Of a DNA stretch of 14,477 nt, positions 6,086 to 13,295 are shown piece by piece. The notes below the pieces were generated by a model, which was not told where the DNA came from, ran no database searches, and worked only from the letters and a program-made list of their open reading frames with translations. The translations under genes and the position numbers were made by a program. This DNA comes from JBEGTT01 sp041179245 (lineage in GTDB: Bacteria > Pseudomonadota > Gammaproteobacteria > Burkholderiales > Rhodocyclaceae), in contig JBEGTT010000158.1 in NCBI GenBank assembly GCA_041179245.1, forward strand, positions 1 through 14,477. Direction: 5' to 3'. Each line of letters begins with the position of its first letter. Positions within the stretch are counted from its first letter, which is position 1.

Positions 6086-7351
6086 CTATTCCGCTCGTTC
6101 AAATACTGCTGCGAAGAAACCGTCGGTACCGTGGATATGCGGCATTAGCTGGAGCATGGGGCCAGGGTTTTGCAGATCCTGTTTCAGAATATCTTGTACG
6201 GGGACCAGTTTGAACTCTGGGTGATTAGCCAGAAAGCCTTCGGCGATGGTGGCGTTTTCATCGCGCAAAAAACTACAGGTAGCGTAAACCAGCCGACCAC
6301 CGGGGCGAACGAGTTTGGCGGCGGCATTCAAAATGGCGGCCTGTTTTTCGGTTAACTCAAGGATGCTGGCTTCGTTTTGACGCCATTTTAGGTCAGGATT
6401 TCGGCGCAGGGTGCCAAGGCCAGAGCAGGGCGCGTCAACCAGTACGCGATCCGCTTTGCCGGCAAGTCGCTTAAGTTTGGTGTCGCGTTCATGTTCGATT
6501 CGTACGGGGTGGACATTGGATAGGCCGGAACGCGCCAGACGGGGTTTAAGTTTCCCAAGCCGTTTTTCGGAAATATCGATAGCGTACAGGCGACCGGTGT
6601 TGCGCATTAACGCACCCAGCAGCAAGGTTTTTCCGCCTGCCCCCGCACAAAAATCAATCACCATTTCACCACGACGGGGCGCTAGCAAGAGGCCCAGCAT
6701 CTGGCTGCCTTCATCCTGTACTTCGAAACTGCCATCAATGAACAGGGGGTGCTTGGAGAGGGCGGGTTTGGTGCCAAGGCGAATGGCTAACGGGGAATAA
6801 GCGGTTTCAACGGCGGTAATGCCATCGGTGTTGAGGCGCTCAATCGCTTCTTCGCGGGTGATTTTCATCGGGTTGATGCGTAGATCCAGCGGCGCCTGGC
6901 GATTTAGGCTGGCGGTGATTTTGAGCAGTGTTTCGGCGTCGTAATCTGGGGCTAGTTTTTCGTATAACCAATCGGGTAGGTCAGTCTGCACCGCCACTGA
7001 TTGGCTGGTCAAATCAAAGCCCTTGGCTTTGGATAACATTTCACGTTCGTCACCGCGTAACAGAACATCCAGTTCGCGCATATTGAAGCCGCGATCAAAG
7101 ACTAATGCAGCCAGCAGAAGCAAGCGAACGTCTGCCCAGCCGCCACAACGGGCTTCCAGACTGCGCCAGCGGCGAAGGACGGCGTAGATGGTTTCGGCAA
7201 TAAAAGCCCGGTCGGCGTGTCCAATTTCCTTGTTTGCACGGAAGTAATGTGACAGCACGCCGTCGGCAGGAAACTCAAAACGTAAAGCTTGAGCCAGCAC
7301 TTCTTCAGCGTGTTCAAACAAAGCGGGGGTCAAACGTGCAGGGCTACTCAT
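6086..7351 (-). CDS. RsmB/NOP-family RNA (cytosine-5-)-methyltransferase
   Basis: This 421-residue SAM-dependent enzyme methylates cytosine C5 in RNA, most likely rRNA. The SAM-binding motif I is VIDFCAGAGGKT (residues 231-242). Motif IV VDAPCSGLGTLRRNPDLKWR carries C309, the cysteine that releases product, and motif VI VYATCSFLRDENATIAEG carries C359, the nucleophile. Residues 150-230 match the family's N1-type region (LDLRINPMKITREEA, SFEVQDEGSQ). The first 140 residues are helical and may be a diverged NusB-like domain, but they do not clearly read as the NusB domain of E. coli RsmB. Betaproteobacteria often have a true rsmB beside fmt plus a second copy beside the DUF3108 gene and purN, as here, so the target may not be C967 of 16S rRNA. 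Its ATG overlaps the stop of the DUF3108 gene by four bases (ATGA), so it is probably translationally coupled as the last gene of the cluster. Confidence 0.9.
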   Translation of the reverse strand: MSSPARLTPALFEHAEEVLAQALRFEFPADGVLSHYFRANKEIGHADRAFIAETIYAVLRRWRSLEARCGGWADVRLLLLAALVFDRGFNMRELDVLLRGDEREMLSKAKGFDLTSQSVAVQTDLPDWLYEKLAPDYDAETLLKITASLNRQAPLDLRINPMKITREEAIERLNTDGITAVETAYSPLAIRLGTKPALSKHPLFIDGSFEVQDEGSQMLGLLLAPRRGEMVIDFCAGAGGKTLLLGALMRNTGRLYAIDISEKRLGKLKPRLARSGLSNVHPVRIEHERDTKLKRLAGKADRVLVDAPCSGLGTLRRNPDLKWRQNEASILELTEKQAAILNAAAKLVRPGGRLVYATCSFLRDENATIAEGFLANHPEFKLVPVQDILKQDLQNPGPMLQLMPHIHGTDGFFAAVFERAE

Positions 7352-8355
7352 GGGGTATCCAGTGGGGAAGATGTCGGGGGAGAGGTGGGTATTGTTTGTA
7401 AGGCATCAATGACTTGCTCGAAGCTGTCACCGTGGCGGTCAGTAAAGCGGATTTTAACCGCTAGCCATTGGCGTTCGATAGCTAACCAAATGTCGGTTGT
7501 GTCGGCGCTGTTATTCGGGGCGGTTGCTTGTAAGTGTAAGGTACGGAAACTGCCTGCTCGGGTTACCAGCAATTCTTCGCCTTGAACGGTGAAGTTAAAG
7601 GGGTCGTAGCGTTTGCCAGAGGCAACGTGCATGGGAAAGATCGTTTCATTGGTGCCGAGTTGGCTGACGCGATAAGCCAGTTGGAACGGAAAAGACAATA
7701 AGTCTTGGCTACCCTTGGCTAGCGACCGTGTTTTCCCATCGCGAGTGAGCGTGATACTGCGATTTGCCCAGTCAAAATCGGCATTCTCATTGGTTTCGCT
7801 CCCTCGTTTCAGGGTGCGAAAATGTTCTGGGATGAAACCCTCTGATCCAAATTCTCCTGTGCTTCGTAGCTCAATTTTGACGGGGTAGAACAGCCCTGCT
7901 AGCCCAGTGGTTTCCGTGCTTGAGCTGAGTTTGTAGCCAGTTTCTGATATTTCCCATTGATGGACGGAACGTCCCACTTCAAAGCCTTGGCTGCCTTTAT
8001 AAATACGATAACTCAGGCTGCCACGGGGACTACCACCGGGGGGAGATGGTATTGGCGCTGGTGTTTCTGCCACTTGTATTGCGGCGGGTATCTCCGTTGC
8101 GGGTGTAGAAGCATCTGCCGCTAATGGAGTCAGCGGAGCTAATTTTGGAACTGGTTTTACCCGTTGAGAGGGCTTGGTTGCTTGTGCTGGTTTGGCTACT
8201 TTGCCGGCGGGTATTTGCAGCTCGGCTTGTAAAGGGACCTGTGTTTCTTCGTGCTTTTCGTGACTTGCCGGTAACCAGTCTCCTTCGGGTAGAAAGAGCG
8301 CGGTGACATGGGTAATCAGAGAGGCGGCTAATGCAGCCAGTAGTGCCAGTGGCAT
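7348..8355 (-). CDS. DUF3108 protein, membrane-anchored, function unknown
   Basis: The protein has one N-terminal hydrophobic segment (about residues 2-22, PLALLAALAASLITHVTALF), a Pro/Ala/Lys/Thr-rich linker (about 40-110) and a beta-rich C-terminal DUF3108-type domain (about 112-330, opening LSYRIYKGSQGFEVGRSVHQW). It should be anchored in the inner membrane and exposed to the periplasm; the linker resembles those of TonB-like proteins. No enzyme motif is visible. I take the ATG at 8355, seven bases after the purN stop, giving 335 residues. The frame stays open upstream, but the extension starts with TTG inside purN and adds a basic stretch ahead of the signal anchor. The ATG has no obvious Shine-Dalgarno, so coupling to purN is likely. 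It sits between purN and the RsmB-family gene, a neighbourhood common in betaproteobacteria. Confidence 0.8.
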   Translation of the reverse strand: MPLALLAALAASLITHVTALFLPEGDWLPASHEKHEETQVPLQAELQIPAGKVAKPAQATKPSQRVKPVPKLAPLTPLAADASTPATEIPAAIQVAETPAPIPSPPGGSPRGSLSYRIYKGSQGFEVGRSVHQWEISETGYKLSSSTETTGLAGLFYPVKIELRSTGEFGSEGFIPEHFRTLKRGSETNENADFDWANRSITLTRDGKTRSLAKGSQDLLSFPFQLAYRVSQLGTNETIFPMHVASGKRYDPFNFTVQGEELLVTRAGSFRTLHLQATAPNNSADTTDIWLAIERQWLAVKIRFTDRHGDSFEQVIDALQTIPTSPPTSSPLDTP

Positions 8356-8362
8356 CGGATAA

Positions 8363-9010
8363 TTAGTGAAAGGTCGGGCTGATGAGGCGGGGATTGTCGT
8401 CTTGTGGTGTCGCCAAGCGAACTTTGCCTTCTTCAATAATCAGCCGGTCTTCGGCAAACCACCGGACGGCCTGCGGATAGATTTGATGTTCACAGGCCAA
8501 CACGCGTCGGGCAAGTACTTCTTCGGTGTCACCATCCAGCACAGGAACGGCGGCCTGAATCACCACTGGGCCATGATCTAGTTCGGCTGTGACGAAGTGC
8601 ACTGTGCAGCCATGCACCCGCACGCCTTCATCAATTGCGCGTTGGTGGGTATGTAGGCCGGGGAAGGAGGGCAGTAGTGACGGATGAATGTTCAGCAGCC
8701 GACCTTCGTAGTGGCGGACAAAGGTTGGCGTCAGAATTCGCATGAACCCAGCCAATATCACGAGGTCAGGAAGGAGTTCATCGATGCAGGTGGCGAGTGC
8801 TTCATCGAAACTTTCCCTGCTTGGGTAATCTTTATGGTCGACTACCGCCGTTGGGATGCCGGCATCCGCGGCGGTTTCCAACCCTTTGGCATCTGGCCGG
8901 TTGCTGATGACGGCGGCAATGTTGACGGGCAGTTTTCCGGAGATTTTTGCACTGAGGAGGGCTTCCATATTGCTGCCGCGACCTGAGATCAGAATAACAA
9001 TGGATTTCAT
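8363..9010 (-). CDS. purN: Phosphoribosylglycinamide formyltransferase (GAR transformylase)
   Basis: PurN transfers a formyl group from 10-formyl-tetrahydrofolate to glycinamide ribonucleotide, the third step of purine synthesis, in the cytoplasm. The phosphate-binding SGRGSNMEAL is at residues 9-18. The catalytic set N107, H109 (NIHPSLLPSFPG) and D145 (ELDHGPVV) corresponds to N106, H108 and D144 of the E. coli enzyme. The 215-residue length is normal. The ATG at 9010 has AGG seven bases upstream and overlaps the TAA of the preceding lipoprotein gene by one base (TAATG). purM, often adjacent to purN in proteobacteria, is absent; the neighbours are an unknown lipoprotein and a DUF3108 gene. 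Confidence 0.97.
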   Translation of the reverse strand: MKSIVILISGRGSNMEALLSAKISGKLPVNIAAVISNRPDAKGLETAADAGIPTAVVDHKDYPSRESFDEALATCIDELLPDLVILAGFMRILTPTFVRHYEGRLLNIHPSLLPSFPGLHTHQRAIDEGVRVHGCTVHFVTAELDHGPVVIQAAVPVLDGDTEEVLARRVLACEHQIYPQAVRWFAEDRLIIEEGKVRLATPQDDNPRLISPTFH

Positions 9011-9753
9011 TAAAAACCTGCAATCGGTAGAAAAATGGCGGTTGCCAATGATTGAGAGAAACGGGTAACACTACGCCCGCTTTTATCGGTAAGTAGTTTG
9101 ACGTGGAAGTCGAGTAATCCGATCAGGCGGCCAAACTCACGCTCAAAAGAAAGATTACGAATCGGGCCACTAGCCTCATTGGAATAGAGCCACGGCTCGC
9201 CATTGGCTTGCATTTGGTTAGAAAGTTTCCATGCGGCGATCTCGTAATTGCGAGCAAGGTTGTACAGTTTTTGGACATCAAGACTATCGAGCATGAAAAA
9301 TTCATCTTTGTAATCAAATGCCGCATCGGTCATTTGTAACATGCCCAGAATGAAAGCCCCAACGCGGTCACCTTGATAGTCGCTGGAAAAGGCTTTGGCG
9401 ATGACTTGTCCTTCTTTCAACCCGTTTAATTCTGAACTTGGCAAACTGTGATCTTTAAGTCGTCTGACCGCGTCATCAACCGTCGTCACGCCCACCGAGC
9501 TCAGCTTGCGCCATTCCTTCGGGTTACGTTTGTAAAGTTTGTCGGCGAGTTTGAGCAGGCCAACCATCGTTTCCTGACGCATGGTGTCGGCAACGCGATC
9601 CAAGTCGCCTTTGGCAAAATGTTTGGGGCTAAAGCTGGTTGAGGCCATGCCGTGTTCGTCAGGTTGTGAGGCGCAACCGCTGAGTCCGCTCAGAACGCCA
9701 AAGTTTAGAGTGAATAGCAGGAACCAGAGAATGTGCCTCAATGAATAGGTCAT
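9010..9753 (-). CDS. Predicted lipoprotein of unknown function
   Basis: This 247-residue protein has a long hydrophobic signal peptide (about residues 7-23) and lipobox L24-S25-G26-C27. The mature part begins CASQPDEHG and is mostly helical by composition, with alternating charged and hydrophobic stretches (RVADTMRQETMVGLLKLADKLYKRN; FLRDE-like motifs are absent) and no repeated cysteines, metal motif or enzyme signature that I recognise. The C-terminus is hydrophobic (SLATAIFLPIAGF), possibly membrane- or partner-facing. Its ATG overlaps the stop of the DedA gene by four bases (ATGA) with no clear Shine-Dalgarno, and its own TAA overlaps the purN ATG, so it is embedded in the cluster and probably co-expressed. 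It may be a conserved betaproteobacterial envelope protein; no function can be assigned. Confidence 0.75.
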   Translation of the reverse strand: MTYSLRHILWFLLFTLNFGVLSGLSGCASQPDEHGMASTSFSPKHFAKGDLDRVADTMRQETMVGLLKLADKLYKRNPKEWRKLSSVGVTTVDDAVRRLKDHSLPSSELNGLKEGQVIAKAFSSDYQGDRVGAFILGMLQMTDAAFDYKDEFFMLDSLDVQKLYNLARNYEIAAWKLSNQMQANGEPWLYSNEASGPIRNLSFEREFGRLIGLLDFHVKLLTDKSGRSVTRFSQSLATAIFLPIAGF

Positions 9754-10403
9754 GCGGCGGTTTGGTGCCTGGTTTTATGACTACGCCAATAGCCGAGCGC
9801 TAGGGGGATTAGTGAGATGAGAATAATCCCGATAATCATGATCGACAGATTTTGTTTAATCCACGGTAGGTTGCCGAAGAAGTAACCGAGAAAGGTCAGG
9901 GACATGACCCAGCTGAGTCCGCCAACTAGGTTGAACAGGAAGAATTTGGTGTAATCCATGTGGCCAACGCCGGCCACGAAGGGCGCGAAGGTGCGGAATA
10001 GGGGCAGGAAACGAGAAATAATCAGGGTTTTTCCACCATGCTGTTCATAAAAAGCGTGGCTTTTTTGCAAAGCTGATTGGTTAAAAAATCGACTGTTGGG
10101 CCAATAAAACACCTTCGGGCCAAGATAACGGCCTACTTGGTAATTGACCATATTGCCGGTAATGGCGGCGATACACAGCGTTAACATCAGCACCATCAAA
10201 TCCATGCCGCCCACAGCAGCGAGGGCACCAGCGACAAACAGGAGCGAATCTCCTGGCAGGAAGGGCAGTACAACCAAACCGGTTTCGCAAAAAATAATGG
10301 CGAACAGAATGGCGTAGACCCAAGTGCCGTACTGCTGGACTAAGATTTCTAGATGTTTGTCCAGATGCAGGACGATGTCGATGAAGCCAGTGATGAGTTC
10401 CAA
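9750..10403 (-). CDS. DedA-family inner-membrane protein (VTT domain)
   Basis: A 217-residue multi-span membrane protein of the DedA/VTT family, whose members act in undecaprenyl-phosphate or phospholipid flipping and support membrane potential and cell division. The residues essential in E. coli YqjA are conserved one position later: E40 (FCETG), D52 (PGDS), R131 and R137 in ISRFLPLFRTFAPFVAG. Hydrophobic spans are visible at about 28-48, 54-85 (re-entrant or paired), 150-172 and 183-205. The start is TTG at 10403: AAGGA, which includes part of the mnmA stop, lies six bases upstream, and the next Met is residue 67, after the essential glutamate. It follows mnmA by nine bases and overlaps the next gene by four. 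Which lipid it carries cannot be told from sequence. Confidence 0.92.
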   Translation of the reverse strand: MELITGFIDIVLHLDKHLEILVQQYGTWVYAILFAIIFCETGLVVLPFLPGDSLLFVAGALAAVGGMDLMVLMLTLCIAAITGNMVNYQVGRYLGPKVFYWPNSRFFNQSALQKSHAFYEQHGGKTLIISRFLPLFRTFAPFVAGVGHMDYTKFFLFNLVGGLSWVMSLTFLGYFFGNLPWIKQNLSIMIIGIILISLIPLALGYWRSHKTRHQTAA

Positions 10404-10412
10404 AATCAGTCC

Positions 10413-11528
10413 TTAAGCCATGTTGCCACTGGAAATAATGCCGCCCCCGAGGCAAACGCGGGATTCATAAACCACCACAGATTGCCCCGGTGTTACCGCC
10501 CATTGAGGTTCTGCGAAACTGATTTCGCAGCGTTCGTTGCTAATGCTTTCGATTTCGCAGGCTTGATCGGCAGTGCGGTAGCGGGGTTTGGCGGTGTAAA
10601 CCCAATGGCTCCGAGGGGCGGTTGGGCTGACCCAAGAAAGCTGCTCAATCACCAGCGATGCTTGTTGTAGGGCTGGGTGCTGATGTCCTTGAACAACGTA
10701 CAAGATATTTTTGTTCATATCCTTGCCGGATACAAACCACGCATCGTGATCGCCACCCCCCGCTTGCCCCTTCTCTTTAACGCCTCCGATTTGTAAGCCC
10801 TTGCGTTGGCCGATGGTGTGGTACATCAGGCCATCGTGTTGCCCTAACACCTTGCCATCATCCAAGCGGCGAATTTCCCCTTTTTGGGGTGGCAGATAAC
10901 GTGACAAGAACTCTTTGAATGGCCGTTCGCCAATGAAGCAAATACCGGTGGAGTCTTTTTTGGTGGCCGTGTGTAGGCCTGCTTCTTCGGCCATTTTGCG
11001 CACATCGCGTTTGTAGAGGTCGGCCAGTGGGAATAGCGTTTTCGACAACTGCGCCTGATTCAGGCGGTAGAGGAAATAACTTTGGTCTTTGGTGCCATCC
11101 TCGGCTTTTAATAACTGGAATTCATCATTGAACTCGCGAACGCCCGCGTAATGGCCGGTGGCAATTTTCGCAGCGCCAAGCTGAATGGCATGGTCGAGGA
11201 ACGCTTTGAATTTAATTTCTGAGTTACACAGGACGTCGGGGTTGGGGGTACGGCCAGCCTTGTATTCGCGCAGAAATTCTGCAAACACGCGTTCCCGATA
11301 TTCCGCCGCAAAATTAACCACTTCCACATCAATGCCCAGCGTGTCGCCAACACTCATGACATCAATCAAGTCTTGGCGTGAGGAGCAGTATTCATCGGTG
11401 TCGTCGTCTTCCCAGTTTTTCATAAATAGGCCGATGACTTCATAACCCTGCTGCTTGAGTAGTAGGGCGGCGACCGAGGAATCCACGCCGCCCGATAAAC
11501 CAACCACTACTTTCCCTTTGGATGCCAT
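10413..11528 (-). CDS. mnmA: tRNA-specific 2-thiouridylase MnmA
   Basis: MnmA thiolates U34 at the wobble position of tRNA-Lys, -Glu and -Gln using ATP and sulfur delivered by IscS and the Tus relay. The PP-loop GLSGGVDSS is at residues 10-18. The catalytic cysteines are C101 in DVLCNSEIKF and C197 in GICFIGERPF, matching C102 and C199 of E. coli. DGLMYHTIGQRKGL is the conserved central motif. I start at the ATG at 11528, giving 371 residues; the frame is open for 24 more codons but those overlap nudJ. AAGG lies about nine bases before the ATG, and the nudJ TGA ends one base before it, so the two are coupled. The nudJ-mnmA order is also found in E. coli. Confidence 0.97.
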   Translation of the reverse strand: MASKGKVVVGLSGGVDSSVAALLLKQQGYEVIGLFMKNWEDDDTDEYCSSRQDLIDVMSVGDTLGIDVEVVNFAAEYRERVFAEFLREYKAGRTPNPDVLCNSEIKFKAFLDHAIQLGAAKIATGHYAGVREFNDEFQLLKAEDGTKDQSYFLYRLNQAQLSKTLFPLADLYKRDVRKMAEEAGLHTATKKDSTGICFIGERPFKEFLSRYLPPQKGEIRRLDDGKVLGQHDGLMYHTIGQRKGLQIGGVKEKGQAGGGDHDAWFVSGKDMNKNILYVVQGHQHPALQQASLVIEQLSWVSPTAPRSHWVYTAKPRYRTADQACEIESISNERCEISFAEPQWAVTPGQSVVVYESRVCLGGGIISSGNMA

Positions 11529-11529
11529 G

Positions 11530-11991
11530 TCAGCAGCCCTTTCCGTAATGGGTAATCGCCGAAAGAGGCAGTTTGATGCCGGCTTGCAGGTCTTCAACAC
11601 AACGTAGGATCAGCGGGCTACGGTGTTTTTCCTGAGAAGCGCTAATTTCATCGAGGGTTAACCAGCGTGCGGCAATAATTCCATCATCAAGCTTCCGTTC
11701 AGGGTCATGGCTGAGTAATTCGCCCCCAAAGGCAAAACGCAGATAAGTAAGATCTTTGGCGGGATGGGGCCACTGGTAAATGCCGAGTAGAAAAGTTGGT
11801 TTGAAGGTGTAGCCTGTTTCTTCTAGTGCTTCACGAGCGACAGCATTCAGCAGCGATTCACCTTCTTCAAGGTGGCCAGCTGGCTGGTTGAAACGAATGC
11901 CTTCTGCAGTTTCTTCTTCCACCAGTAGAAATTTGCCATCTTGGTGAACAACGGCCGCGACCGTGACATTGGGTTTCCAGACTTCACGCAT
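11530..11991 (-). CDS. nudJ: NUDIX hydrolase, NudJ-like
   Basis: NudJ-type enzymes hydrolyse nucleoside di- and triphosphates and, in E. coli, the thiamine precursor HMP-PP. The Nudix box runs from G39 to Y61 (GHLEEGE, seven residues, REALEETGY), fully matching GX5EX7REUXEEXGU with the metal-binding glutamates. The start KPNVTVAAVVHQDGKFLLVEE and WNQPAGHLE-like FNQPAGHLE are typical of NudJ. I start at the ATG at 11991 because AGGA lies seven bases before it and the family begins just before KPxVTVA; the frame extends to a TTG at 12018. This gives 153 residues, the normal length. It is the first gene of the reverse-strand cluster and lies directly before mnmA, as in E. coli. The physiological substrate here is not certain. 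Confidence 0.9.
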   Translation of the reverse strand: MREVWKPNVTVAAVVHQDGKFLLVEEETAEGIRFNQPAGHLEEGESLLNAVAREALEETGYTFKPTFLLGIYQWPHPAKDLTYLRFAFGGELLSHDPERKLDDGIIAARWLTLDEISASQEKHRSPLILRCVEDLQAGIKLPLSAITHYGKGC

Positions 11992-12143
11992 AAAGATTTC
12001 CTGAGCCGCAACTTTCAAAGACCGCCATTTTACCGGAGGAAATCAGCTAAAATCCGCCCCTTTCGGGCTGCGCTATTCAGAGAAAGTTGTATAGACCAGC
12101 AACAGTAGCGTTATCCCTTCCCTTATTTTTGGAGATCAAGACG
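11992..12143. promoter_or_regulatory. Divergent promoter region between nudJ and ilvE
   Basis: This space must start transcription of both the seven-gene reverse cluster and the ilvE cluster. ATTTTA (12027-12032) and TAAAAT (12048-12053) form an inverted repeat, so each strand carries a TAAAAT -10-like box facing outwards; no good -35 is seen for either. A small hairpin, GCCC (12056-12059) and GGGC (12065-12068), follows in the ilvE leader. I see no leader peptide rich in Ile, Leu or Val, so no sign of classical attenuation. Confidence 0.4.
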
Positions 12144-13064
12144 ATGTCGATGGCGGACCGCGATGGTTTTATTTGGCAAGACGGCAAACTGGTACCTTGG
12201 CGTGAAGCCACAACCCATGTCCTGACCCATTCTTTGCACTATGGCATGGGCGTGTTTGAAGGGGTTCGTGCCTATAAAACCGACAGTGGGACGGCCATTT
12301 TCCGTTTGAAAGACCATACCGACCGCTTGAAGCGTTCTGCCCATATTTTCCAGATGCAACTGCCGTTTGATGCAGAAACCCTGAACGAAGCGCACAAGGA
12401 AGTGATTCGCGCGAACAATCTCGAATCTGGCTATCTCCGTCCTTTGGCGTTTTATGGTTCTGAAAAAATGGGTGTTTCACCTAAAGGCGCCAATGTGCAT
12501 GTGATTATCGCGGCTTGGCCGTGGGGTGCTTATTTGGGTGAAGAAGGGATGCAGCGCGGTATTCGCATCAAGACATCGTCTTACACCCGCCACCATGTGA
12601 ATATCACCATGGTTCGAGCCAAAGCCTCGGGTAACTACATGAATTCCATCTTGGCCAATAATGAGGCGACGACAGATGGGTACGATGAAGCGTTACTGCT
12701 CGATCCCGAAGGTTATGTGTGCGAAGGTGCTGGCGAAAATATTTTCATCGTTAAAAATGGCACCTTGTACACGCCAGATTTGACCGCCTGCCTGGAAGGA
12801 ATTACCCGCGCTACCGTGATCCAGTTGGCTGGCGAAATGGGCGTTCAGGTGGTTGAGAAGCGTATTACGCGTGACGAAGTGTATTGTGCCGATGAAGCTT
12901 TCTTTACCGGAACAGCGGCAGAAGTAACGCCGATCCGCGAGTTGGATAATCGCCAGATTGGTGCAGGTTGCCGTGGTCCAATTACCAAGGCACTACAGGA
13001 AAAATATTTTGACGTGGTATATGGACGTTCTGCTGCCCACGCTGATTGGTTGGCCTACGTTTGA
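12144..13064 (+). CDS. ilvE: Branched-chain amino acid aminotransferase
   Basis: IlvE is a PLP-dependent class IV aminotransferase that makes valine, leucine and isoleucine from their keto acids with glutamate, in the cytoplasm. K160 (VRAKASGNY) is the PLP lysine; EGAGENIF (194-201) and EAFFTGTAAEVTP (251-263) are the family motifs for PLP phosphate binding and strand structure, and LHYGMGVFEGVRAY marks the N-terminal domain. I use the ATG at 12144, with GGAG nine bases upstream, giving 306 residues, close to the E. coli 309; the frame is open upstream to a TTG at 12087 but lacks family similarity there. A second ATG two codons on is possible. It is followed by the zinc-finger gene after 21 bases, so they are probably co-transcribed. 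Confidence 0.96.
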   Translation: MSMADRDGFIWQDGKLVPWREATTHVLTHSLHYGMGVFEGVRAYKTDSGTAIFRLKDHTDRLKRSAHIFQMQLPFDAETLNEAHKEVIRANNLESGYLRPLAFYGSEKMGVSPKGANVHVIIAAWPWGAYLGEEGMQRGIRIKTSSYTRHHVNITMVRAKASGNYMNSILANNEATTDGYDEALLLDPEGYVCEGAGENIFIVKNGTLYTPDLTACLEGITRATVIQLAGEMGVQVVEKRITRDEVYCADEAFFTGTAAEVTPIRELDNRQIGAGCRGPITKALQEKYFDVVYGRSAAHADWLAYV

Positions 13065-13085
13065 TTTTTTCAGGAGAGAATTCAC

Positions 13086-13271
13086 ATGACTGATAAAAAA
13101 ATTGCCGTAACGGCGCATGACTTACCTCTGCAATGTCCGCCTCAAGATGACCAAGCTTGGGCACAACATCCTCGTGTGTTTTTAGATGTGGCCAAAATTG
13201 GCGAAGTGAAATGCCCCTACTGTGGCGCGCACTATGTTTTTAGCGGTGATTTGCCCAAGGGACACCACTAG
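13086..13271 (+). CDS. Small CHCC zinc-finger protein
   Basis: A 61-residue cytoplasmic protein of the zf-CHCC family (related to the mitochondrial complex I accessory subunit NDUFS6). The four zinc ligands are visible: C17, H28 (HPRVFLDV), C43 and C46 in VKCPYCGAHYVF. AGGAGA lies eight bases before the ATG, a strong ribosome binding site. The bacterial role is unknown; small zinc ribbons of this type are widely conserved in alpha- and betaproteobacteria. It sits between ilvE and waaF, a neighbourhood repeated in betaproteobacteria, without any obvious shared pathway. Confidence 0.88.
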   Translation: MTDKKIAVTAHDLPLQCPPQDDQAWAQHPRVFLDVAKIGEVKCPYCGAHYVFSGDLPKGHH

Positions 13272-13295
13272 TCCGGGCGGGTAAGCATTCTGTCC

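Noticed and set aside
8356..8436. Longer start of the DUF3108 protein overlapping purN
   Set aside because: It would need a TTG inside purN and would put a basic 27-residue stretch before the signal anchor.
11529..11600. Longer start of mnmA overlapping nudJ
   Set aside because: The PP-loop family begins a few residues before GLSGGVDSS; the ATG at 11528 has a ribosome binding site and standard length.
12087..12143. Upstream extension of ilvE, or a leader peptide
   Set aside because: It begins with TTG without a ribosome binding site and is in frame with ilvE; it is not enriched in Ile/Val/Leu runs as attenuators are.
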